From Caenorhabditis remanei (Eukaryota; Nematoda; Chromadorea; Rhabditida; Rhabditidae): 64,000 nucleotides of DNA. The notes below the pieces were generated by a model, which was not told the origin of the DNA, did not search any database, and saw nothing but the letters and a program-made list of their open reading frames with translations. Made by a program: the position numbers and the translations under genes. The stretch spans positions 12,090,001 to 12,154,000 of the forward strand of contig NC_071331.1 in NCBI RefSeq assembly GCF_010183535.1. The letters are read 5' to 3'. This document shows, in pieces, positions 36,801 through 46,010 of this stretch (position 1 is the stretch's first letter; the number at the start of each line of letters is the position of its first letter).

Positions 36801-39800
36801 AATCTTCTCTTGAAATTTGAATTGGCTGATGGGAAGAAATGCAGTATAGTGTTGTGGGGGTAGCATGCTACCCAGAAGGAACACGTATTGTATTTCCGAC
36901 TGTCTTTCAATTTGAATCTTTTAATTCTGAATCTTCTCTTGAAATTTGAATTGGCTGATGTGAAGAAATGCAGTATAGTGTTGTGGGGGTAGCATGCTAC
37001 CTAGAAGGAACACTTATTGTATTTCCGACTGTCTTTCAATTTGAATCTTCTCTTGAAATTTGAATTGGCTGATGGGAAGAAATGCAGTATAGTGTTGTGG
37101 GGGTAGCATGCTACCCAGAAGGAACACTTATTGTATTTCCGACTGTCTTTCAATTTGAATCTTCTCTTGAAATTTGAATTGGCTGATGGGAAGAAATGCA
37201 GTATAGTGTTGTGGGGGTAGCATGCTACCCAGAAGGAACACTTATTGTATTTCCGACTGTCTTTCAATTTGAATCTTTTAATTCTGAATCTTCTCTTGAA
37301 ATTTGAATTGGCTGATGGGAAGAAATGCAGTATAGTGTTGTGGGGGTAGCATGCTACCCAGAAGGAACACGTATTGTATTTCCGACTGTCTTTCAATTTG
37401 AATCTTTTAATTCTGAATCTTCTCTTGAAATTTGAATTGGCTGATGGGAAGAAATGCAGTATAGTGTTGTGGGGGTAGCATGCTACCTAGAAGGAACACT
37501 TATTGTATTTCCGACTGTCTTTCAATTTGAATTTTTTCTTGAAATTTGAATTGGCTGATGGGAAGAAATGCAGTATAGTGTTGTGGGGGTAGCATGCTAC
37601 CCAGAAGGAACACTTATTGTATTTCCGACTGTCTTTCAATTTGAATCTTTTAATTCTGAATCTTTTCCTGAAATTTGAATTGGCTGATGGGAAGAAATGC
37701 AGTATAGTGTTGTGGGGGTAGCATGCTACCTAGAAGGAACACTTATTGTATTTCCGACTGTCTTTCAATTTGAATCTTTTCTTGAAATTTGAATTGGCTG
37801 ATGGGAAGAAATGCAGTATAGTGTTGTGGGGGTAGCATGCTACCCAGAAGGAACACGTATTGTATTTCCGACTGTCTTTCAATTTGAATCTTTTAATTCT
37901 GAATCTTTTCCTGAAATTTGAATTGGCTGATGGGAAGAAATGCAGTATAGTGTTGTGGGGGTAGCATGCTACCTAGAAGGAACACTTATTGTATTTCCGA
38001 CTGTCTTTCAATTTGAATTTTTTCTTGAAATTTGAATTGGCTGATGGGAAGAAATGCAGTATAGTGTTGTGGGGGTAGCATGCTACCCAGAAGGAACACG
38101 TATTGTATTTCCGACTGTCTTTCAATTTGAATCTTTTAATTCTGAATCTTTTCCTGAAATTTGAATTGGCTGATGGGAAGAAATGCAGTATAGTGTTGTG
38201 GGGGTAGCATGCTACCTAGAAGGAACACTTATTGTATTTCCGACTGTCTTTCAATTTGAATTTTTTCTTGAAATTTGAATTGGCTGATGGGAAGAAATGC
38301 AGTATAGTGTTGTGGGGGTAGCATGCTACCCAGAAGGAAAACTTATTGTATTTCCGACTGTCTTTCAATTTGAATCTTTTAATTCTGAATCTTCTCTTGA
38401 AATTTGAATTGGCTGATGGGAAGAAATGCAGTATAGTGTTGTGGGGGTAGCATGCTACCCAGAAGGAACACTTATTGTATTTCCGACTGTCTTTCAATTT
38501 GAATCTTTTCTTGAAATTTGAATTGGCTGATGGGAAGAAATGCAGTATAGTGTTGTGGGGGTAGCATGCTACCCAGAAGGAACACGTATTGTATTTCCGA
38601 CTGTCTTTCAATTTGAATCTTTTAATTCTGAATCTTCTCTTGAAATTTGAATTGGCTGATGGGAAGAAATGCAGTATAGTGTTGTGGGGGTAGCATGCTA
38701 CCCAGAAGGAAAACTTATTGTATTTCCGACTGTCTTTCAATTTGAATCTTTTAATTCTGAATCTTCTCTTGAAATTTGAATTGGCTGATGGGAAGAAATG
38801 CAGTATAGTGTTGTGGGGGTAGCATGCTACCCAGAAGGAACACTTATTGTATTTCCGACTGTCTTTCAATTTGAATCTTTTCTTGAAATTTGAATTGGCT
38901 GATGGGAAGAAATGCAGTATAGTGTTGTGGGGGTAGCATGCTACCCAGAAGGAACACGTATTGTATTTCCGACTGTCTTTCAATTTGAATCTTTTAATTC
39001 TGAATCTTCTCTTGAAATTTGAATTGGCTGATGGGAAGAAATGCAGTATAGTGTTGTGGGGGTAGCATGCTACCCAGAAGGAACACTTATTGTATTTCCG
39101 ACTGTCTTTCAATTTGAATCTTTTCTTGAAATTTGAATTGGCTGATGGGAAGAAATGCAGTATAGTGTTGTGGGGGTAGCATGCTACCCAGAAGGAACAC
39201 TTATTGTATTTCCGACTGTCTTTCAATTTGAATCTTTTAATTCTGAATCTTCTCTTGAAATTTGAATTGGCTGATGGGAAGAAATGCAGTATAGTGTTGT
39301 GGGGGTAGCATGCTACCCAGAAGGAACACGTATTGTATTTCCGACTGTCTTTCAATTTGAATCTTTTAATTCTGAATCTTCTCTTGAAATTTGAATTGGC
39401 TGATGGGAAGAAATGCAGTATAGTGTTGTGGGGGTAGCATGCTACCCAGAAGGAACACGTATTGTATTTCCGACTGTCTTTCAATTTGAATCTTTTAATT
39501 CTGAATCTTCTCTTGAAATTTGAATTGGCTGATGTGAAGAAATGCAGTATAGTGTTGTGGGGGTAGCATGCTACCCAGAAGGAACACGTATTGTATTTCC
39601 GACTGTCTTTCAATTTGAATCTTTTAATTCTGAATCTTCTCTTGAAATTTGAATTGGCTGATGGGAAGAAATGCAGTATAGTGTTGTGGGGGTAGCATGC
39701 TACCCAGAAGGAACACTTATTGTATTTCCGATTGTCTTTCAATTTGAATCTTTTCTTGAAATTTGAATTGGCTGATGGGAAGAAATGCAGTATAGTGTTG

Positions 39801-41565
39801 TGGGGGTAGCATGCTTCCCAGAAGGAACACTTATTGTATTTCCGACTGTCTTTCAATTTGAATCTTTTAATTCTGAATCTTCTCTTGAAATTTGAATTGG
39901 CTGATGTGAAGAAATGCAGTATAGTGTTGTGGGGGTAGCATGCTACCCAGAAGGAACACGTATTGTATTTCCGACTGTCTTTCAATTTGAATCTTTTAAT
40001 TCTGAATCTTCTCTTGAAATTTGAATTGGCTGATGGGAAGAAATGCAGTATAGTGTTGTGGGGGTAGCATGCTACCCAGAAGGAACACTTATTGTATTTC
40101 CGACTGTCTTTCAATTTGAATCTTTTAATTCTGAATCTTCTCTTGAAATTTGAATTGGCTGATGTGAAGAAATGCAGTATAGTGTTGTGGGGGTAGCATG
40201 CTACCCAGAAGGAACACTTATTGTATTTCCGACTGTCTTTCAATTTGAATTTTTTCTTGAAATTTGAATTGGCTGATGGGAAGAAATGCAGTATAGTGTT
40301 GTGGGGGTAGCATGCTACCCAGAAGGAACACTTATTGTATTTCCGACTGTCTTTCAATTTGAATCTTTTAATTCTGAATCTTCTCTTGAAATTTGAATTG
40401 GCTGATGTGAAGAAATGCAGTATAGTGTTGTGGGGGTAGCATGCTACCCAGAAGGAACACTTATTGTATTTCCGACTGTCTTTCAATTTGAATCTTTTAA
40501 TTCTGAATCTTCTCTTGAAATTTGAATTGGCTGATGGGAAGAAATGCAGTATAGTGTTGTGGGGGTAGCATGCTACCCAGAAGGAACACGTATTGTATTT
40601 CCGACTGTCTTTCAATTTGAATCTTTTAATTCTGAATCTTTTCCTGAAATTTGAATTGGCTGATGGGAAGAAATGCAGTATAGTGTTGTGGGGGTAGCAT
40701 GCTACCCAGAAGGAACACTTATTGTATTTCCGACTGTCTTTCAATTTGAATCTTTTCTTGAAATTTGAATTGGCTGATGGGAAGAAATGCAGTATAGTGT
40801 TGTGGGGGTAGCATGCTACCCAGAAGGAACACTTATTGTATTTCCGACTGTCTTTCAATTTGAATCTTTTAATTCTGAATCTTTTCCTGAAATTTGAATT
40901 GGCTGATGGGAAGAAATGCAGTATAGTGTTGTGGGGGTAGCATGCTACCCAGAAGGAACACTTATTGTATTTCCGACTGTCTTTCAATTTGAATCTTTTA
41001 ATTCTGAATCTTCTCTTGAAATTTGAATTGGCTGATGGGAAGAAATGCAGTATAGTGTTGTGGGGGTAGCATGCTACCCAGAAGGAACACTTATTGTATT
41101 TCCGACTGTCTTTCAATTTGAATCTTTTAATTCTGAATCTTCTCTTGAAATTTGAATTGGCTGATGGGAAGAAATGCAGTATAGTGTTGTGGGGGTAGCA
41201 TGCTACCCAGAAGGAAAACTTATTGTATTTCCGACTGTCTTTCAATTTGAATCTTTTAATTCTGAATCTTTTCTTGAAATTTGAATTGGCTGATGGGAAG
41301 AAATGCAGTATAGTGTTGTGGGGGTAGCATGCTACCCAGAAGGAACACTTATTGTATTTCCGACTGTCTTTCAATTTGAATCTTTTCTTGAAATTTGAAT
41401 TGGCTGATGGGAAGAAATGCAGTATAGTGTTGTGGGGGTAGCATGCTACCCAGAAGGAACACTTATTGTATTTCCGACTGTCTTTCAATTTGAATCTTTT
41501 CCTGAAATTTGAACTGGCTGATGGTAAGAAATGCAGTATAGTGTTGTGGGTGCTAGTATGCTAGT
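30868..41565. repeat. 10.7-kb minisatellite, units of 129/114/111 bp
   Basis: Roughly 88 tandem units (estimated from total length over mean unit length) with very high identity. The core unit reads TGATGGGAAGAAATGCAGT, then ATAGTGTTGTGGGGGTAGCA, TGCTACCCAGAAGGAACAC, a TTATTGTATTTCCGACTGTC block and TTTCAATTTGAATC. Length variants come from a 15-bp segment TTTTAATTCTGAATC that is present (129) or absent (114), and a further 3-bp loss turning GGCTGATGGG into GGATGGG (111). The 15-bp change is bounded by GAATCTT repeats, so slippage explains it. Variant positions recur in the same combinations, showing higher-order repeats. Units at both edges are more diverged (GCGACCC at 30929; GGTGCTAGTATGC at 41549), as expected for unequal exchange. 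Minus-strand frames stay open for thousands of codons, but this looks fortuitous. Confidence 0.97.
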
Positions 41566-41650
41566 AATTTTTATGAAATTGTTGGTAGAGAACAAGGAGA
41601 AGTTCTAAAAAGCTGACGACTGAACGGTTTATAAAATTTCGATACATAAA

Positions 41651-42383
41651 TCAGTTATTGTATGGGCATGTCTTGTGGATGACTCTCTTGCACACAGCAG
41701 TTGGGTTCTCATCAGTATCTTCAATGACGGCCTGAAAAATGAAATTGTTTGTGTTATCTGAACGGTTGTGCAAGTTTTGCAGGTTTTCAGTTAAAAATTC
41801 TATTCGTATGAGAAATGACGGATTCATGTTTAATATAAGGTGTAGAGTTGTTTCCTAATTGATTCTTCAATTTGTTTCCCTGTCCAAAGTTAACATAATT
41901 TAATAAACGTTGTTGAAAAAATTGTCCAAACATCTTTTCAGTGACTTACATGAGCAATATCGTCAACCATAAGTTTGCAAGCCGCCTGGGAAGCCTTGTT
42001 CTTGACGTGTTCAACACAATAATTTTCCATATGATGTTCCATGATAGCCTCTTCACATTCAGAATAAGTCTCAGCAATCAAGACAAGATCCAGACAGATT
42101 TCACAAGTAGCATCAGAGTTTTCTGGAATCAAAAATATATGGTCATTGTAGCCTGCGCGTACGGCTATAAAATATTTCATTTATGTAGAGATAAGTAACT
42201 TACGAACTGGAACATATCTCTTTGCCATTTTTGTGATATCGACAGCTCCGCATTGATCAGCTTTTTGTGGGACCACGAAGGCCGAGGAGATACAAACAAG
42301 AGCGAGGACTGTAACTGGTTCCGTCAAAAACTACAAAAAATTCAAATCAAAAACTCACATGCAACAGCAGAAGTCTTCATCAT
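41651..42383 (-). CDS. Saposin-like secreted protein (caenopore/SPP family)
   Basis: Exons 42359-42383, 42204-42308, 41950-42122 and 41651-41731 join in phase to 127 residues. The N-terminus is a clean signal peptide (MMKTSAVAFLALVCISSAFV). The mature part has the saposin-B cysteine pattern: CEIC at 50-53, then Cys 79, 92, 115 and 123, with spacings of 26, 13, 23 and 8. Extra Cys occur at 28 and 66. The closing motif is AVCKRVIHKTC. The family comprises small disulfide-bonded helical proteins that bind or permeabilise lipid membranes; in worms many are made in the intestine and act in digestion or against bacteria. The acceptor chosen for exon 2 (TTACAG) gives a 50-nt intron; the nearer GTAG would leave only 28 nt and break the frame. 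Two ACTGATAA sites upstream fit intestinal expression. It abuts the right end of the minisatellite. Confidence 0.9.
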
Positions 42384-42405
42384 CGTTGTTTAACGATCAA
42401 CTAAA

Positions 42406-42413
42406 ACTGATAA
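42406..42413 (+). promoter_or_regulatory. ACTGATAA, ELT-2-type GATA site
   Basis: Exact match to the extended intestinal GATA motif, 23 bp upstream of the saposin start codon on the promoter side. Confidence 0.55.
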
Positions 42414-42450
42414 CATAAATTTGCGGGCTCGAATGTTTTATTTCATTTTG

Positions 42451-42458
42451 TTATCAGT
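42451..42458 (-). promoter_or_regulatory. ACTGATAA (reverse), second GATA site
   Basis: TTATCAGT on the plus strand is the exact complement of ACTGATAA. It lies 38 bp beyond the first site, giving an inverted pair. Confidence 0.55.
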
Positions 42459-42973
42459 GGGCGGACACGTGGTCGACACCATCATTTGGTATGTAGATTG
42501 CAAGAAAAGCTGTCCGGGTTGTGACATATTTGTTTATATCGAAATATAGAATGTCGGAGAAAAACTGGAGAGTTGAGGGTAGAGAGGTAGTAATGATGAC
42601 GTAGTTCTTGTTCTTGAACATTTCGGATTATTGAGGCTGAAGAACAAAGGATGAGGAATTGAAAGGGGAAGGGGTATGTTACGAAAAATGGAAAAAAACA
42701 ACAACTTGTGATCGAATATGTGATTTTGAGATGCTCTTTATATGCCTGGTTACTTTTGCAGAGCAGCTTTCGAACCTAAAAGCAAATGGTCATTGGTTCA
42801 AATTTACAGAAGTTTCAGATGATCAAAAATCAGCTGAACACTCACACGTCATCATTCCAGATATTTTTCAATTTTCTATTAATCTGGTTATATTTTTTCT
42901 TTGAATCCTCTGTCTTCTCTTTTTCATAAAAATAAAGTCATTTTCAGTTTTTCTCCCATGCCACTCGGAAGAC

Positions 42974-42994
42974 ATGCAGTATAGTGTTGTGGGG
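42974..42994 (+). repeat. Isolated relic of the minisatellite core
   Basis: ATGCAGTATAGTGTTGTGGG plus one more G matches the array unit exactly, preceded by GGAAGAC (array GGAAGAA). It lies 1.4 kb outside the array with no neighbouring unit sequence. Confidence 0.8.
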
Positions 42995-43173
42995 CGCAGA
43001 GTATGAATTAGCTCCGATCTTTGTCATGCCACATAACAATATCCAAATTGCCACCGTTCTATATTCCTGTAAACATCACAGTTTCAATGGACCCAATTAA
43101 AGGAGTACTGCTCACAAGCGTCATTCTTACGCTAGTATCTCCTAGACGTCTTTTCCTTCTTTTTTTTTCCGAA

Positions 43174-44780
43174 ATGTGGCCGACCGAGTCTGATCTTGAA
43201 CCTCTCGATGCTATTATCGATCGAATGAATCCGATCTCTGGGTTCCCTTATCCGATGAAATCTGCCGTCAATCAGGGATTTCCAAGAGGAGTTGGTGATC
43301 CGTGGATTGGTGCATACACGAAGAATGGATATTGGTTCAAACTATCATGGGGAGGAGAAGACGAATGGAAAGAGGTGAGATTGATTTTCACAGTATCAGA
43401 TTACAGAGAACTTTCTGAGTCAGTTCAGGTTGCAAACGAGATGTGGTACCGTAATGAGTTTCTCGTAGATGCGAATACTTTTGACCTGTATCAAAAAGCT
43501 ATGAGTTCAAGTGGAGATGTTGAGACAAATGAGAATTTGAAACTTCTTGTGGCGAAGAATATTCGTGAGTTGTGGACTAGGAGTGCACACATCTGAGAGA
43601 AAGTTTCAGGCAGGGAAGTACTCGGACTCGTGCTTCTCTCCAAGAATGAAAATTCAAAATTCTCAACAATCGGATCTATTTTCGTGCAAGAAGACTTTCG
43701 ACATGTTGGAATTGGAACTATTTTGATGAAGGAGATTATGCAGAACGAAGGAGACATTGGTTTCAATTCAAGTATGTTTGATTCTCTCAGCATTCTGATT
43801 CTTAAAAACATTCATTTTTCTCAGTTTCCTATCTTCTACCGACAACTGAACGATTTAAATTAGAGGCGAGGAGTATGAGGACATTTGGAAGGATTCGAGT
43901 CAAAAATCCCAGTGGTTTCGCTAGTTTGAAGGTTTTCTCTGAAATAACGACGTTTAGAAAAATCTTCATACTTTCAGGACGACAAGCCTGGAGTTGAGAT
44001 TGTATCTGGAACGGAGTTGACTGGACAACAATGGGAGAAAGTGGTGGAATTTGGGGAGAGTTGTACGAATGAGAAAAGAAATTGGAAGGCTTTCATTGAG
44101 GAGAGAGAAAGGAATAGTCTATTGGTTGCAGCGTTTGAGGAGGTAATTTCGAATACACAATTCTGTCAGAAGAGATCTCCAAAAAAATCTGTTTTTGAAA
44201 ATCTATACGGATTTATCCGGAGTACTCTTTGTAATTTGTTGTAGTCCCTGCTCACTATTTCTAAAAACATTCTGCTTACTTAATCACCTCTTCTCAGGGT
44301 TCCGATGACTGCGTCGGCATCTCAGTTCTCCGTGAAATACTGAATGAAGATGGTCGAATTCCTGACTTGATGGTGGCTCCTCTCTACGCAAAATCTACTT
44401 CAGTTGCAGAGGTTTTGCTCCAAAAAACTTTGAAAAAGTATTATGTGAGTCTACATTTTTACTGTTTCCAGTTGCCATATTGTGTCAGAAATTACGACAC
44501 TGTTGTTAATTGCACAACATACACAAACTAATTTCAGAACCCTGAAGACGATTATGACTTCGACGTGGATTACCTTGCCATTTACCGTCGATCTATCAAC
44601 TTTTTCATCTTCTCTTCTTGTGAATCTGTCATGTTTCCATTACTGAAAAAGTTGTCTGGGAGTGATGGGAAGATGGAAAAGGATCGTCGTATTTTCCAGA
44701 CATGCTCCAATTTCCAACTTCCTGCAGTTAACCATGATCTGATTTTCTGTTTCTCTGACCCCAATATTTATTTGTCTTGA
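43174..44780 (+). CDS. GNAT-domain protein (N-acetyltransferase-like), 404 residues
   Basis: Six exons (43174-43564, 43610-43771, 43825-43931, 43978-44142, 44298-44444, 44538-44780) join in phase. Around residues 140-165 there is a GNAT motif A: a strand (STIGSIFVQEDF) followed by the acetyl-CoA pyrophosphate loop RHVGIG, matching the Q/RxxGxG/A consensus, and a helix TILMKEIM. The region before it (WFKLSWGGEDEWKEVRLIF) fits the first strands. The long C-terminal half (about residues 185-404) is a second domain of the kind seen in nematode GNAT-like proteins with a YitH-type tail. Substrate unknown. The frame is open upstream to 43021, so a longer start is possible; the chosen ATG follows a polypyrimidine tract. 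No signal peptide, so cytosolic action is inferred. The gene is followed 230 bp later by a same-strand gene. Confidence 0.87.
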
Positions 44781-44902
44781 ACTGAAAACTTTACAGTTTC
44801 AGAGCGTTCACTTCATTATATTTGAGTTGCTTGTTTGATATGTCGCTTATTCTCAAACTACTGTATTCCAAAAACAACACCCGCATTTTTTTTTGCTTCT
44901 TG

Positions 44903-44930
44903 TTTTCAGAATAAACTGAAATTCTTCCAG
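44903..44930 (+). promoter_or_regulatory. Poly(A) signal and trans-splice-like acceptors
   Basis: TTTTCAG (44903-44909), AATAAA (44910-44915) and TTCTTCCAG (44922-44930) lie between the GNAT stop and the ShKT start. This is the arrangement expected where one mRNA ends and a downstream cistron is trans-spliced. Confidence 0.4.
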
Positions 44931-45010
44931 CTGTCCAAATTGAACGGAACATGTACACAAAACAGGATACAGATACAAAACATCTTTGATGGAAGCCAGA
45001 GGCTGCCGTA

Positions 45011-45774
45011 ATGTATTTTATTGTCATTATTTCTACTGTCTTCTTGATATTAATTGAAATCCGCGCTAAATCTGCCACTACCACAATTATGAATCCAATT
45101 TTTCTTTGCAAAAATGGAGAAATTTCAAGTATAGGTTTGCTAAAAAATCTCAAAAAGTTGAATTCAAAACATTCAGAATGCAAAAAAGGATGGTTTGGAA
45201 TTACGAGTTGTGAGAACAAGACATTGGTTTGTGAGCAGAAAATGTTTTGTTGTGAGATTTCAATTAAAACTTTTCAAATAAAGACTTGGAATTTTCGAGT
45301 TTTACAGGTCCGAAACCAGTCAAGACAACGATGAAACCCACTTCTACTGCAACAACTGTAGATGTGGGAATAGCTGAAACCGCTGCGGCCACTGACACAT
45401 CTGAAGATCCTAAAAGTTCTACTTCTGAAATCGCTATGCCCACTGAAACATCTGAAATTACTGAAAGTTCTACATCTGAACCCATAGAAATAAGCAACTG
45501 TGAGAATTGTGACCTGGAAGCTCGACATTCGTGTTTTATCAGTCTTCATATTGATTCAAATGCCACTTCTGAATCTTTTAATCCAGATTGTGTACTATGT
45601 GAAAACTGTTGTGACGATGCGTTTCTTCATATGTGAGTAAGTTTTAACTCTCTATCAAAGAACTTGCTGCTTTTCAGATGCGAGGTTTGGAAGAGTCACG
45701 ATTTCTGTGACATGGAATGGTATTCTCGTGACACAAAACTGATTTTATGTGGAAAAACTTGTGGGCTCTGTTAA
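45011..45774 (+). CDS. Secreted ShKT-domain protein, 220 residues
   Basis: Exons 45011-45251, 45308-45632 and 45678-45774 join in phase. The N-terminus is a signal peptide (MYFIVIISTVFLILIEIRA). A Cys-containing region follows (HSECKKGWFGITSC...VCEQKMFCC), then a Ser/Thr-rich linker with repeated TSE/STSE units, likely O-glycosylated. The C-terminus has two cysteine clusters. The last, CEVWKSHDFCDMEW...LCGKTCGLC, has the ShKT ending CxxxCxxC. Worm ShKT proteins are usually secreted, disulfide-rich cuticle, matrix or defence proteins; no activity can be read from the sequence. The intron-1 donor was chosen (GTGAGA at 45252) because it keeps the double Cys; an alternative donor at 45135 would skip that region. 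The stop codon overlaps an AATAAA signal (45774-45779). Confidence 0.82.
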
Positions 45775-46010
45775 ATAAAATTTCATTGTTCAAAACAAAC
45801 TAATAAACATTTCGAAAATTAAAGCATCAATTGGAAACTGTGAATTAATGGAATTTGGTGACAAATGATGATGAGAATTCGCGGGAGAAAGAAGTGAAAA
45901 TTGAAAAATATCGCAGACAAAAGGATTCGGAATACTGGTGAATTGTGGAAGGTGTATAACTAATTGTGAAGACTGACAAAACCCGATGGAAAATTGAACT
46001 TTTCGTGTTT

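Larger units (their letters stand above)
42384..43173. promoter_or_regulatory. Divergent promoter region between saposin and GNAT genes
   Basis: 790 bp between two start codons facing away from each other. It holds two ACTGATAA GATA sites and a single relic of the minisatellite core at 42974-42994. A 43-bp-long pyrimidine-rich stretch ends at the GNAT ATG. The 81-residue plus frame at 42659-42904 lacks splice support and is probably chance. Confidence 0.5.

Noticed and set aside
30857..36910. 2017-residue minus-strand open frame, with its continuations at 37001-37396 and 38216-41488, as a giant repetitive protein gene
   Set aside because: It is the translation of the minisatellite. Unit sizes divisible by three make it open throughout, variants are all non-silent, there are no flanking exons, and stop variants have been amplified.
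30868..41565. CRISPR array
   Set aside because: Units are contiguous near-identical 111-129-bp copies without unique spacers, in a eukaryotic context.
42331..42358. 28-nt intron after the first saposin exon
   Set aside because: Too short for a worm intron and it breaks the frame. The TTACAG acceptor 22 bases further gives a 50-nt intron and a proper signal peptide.
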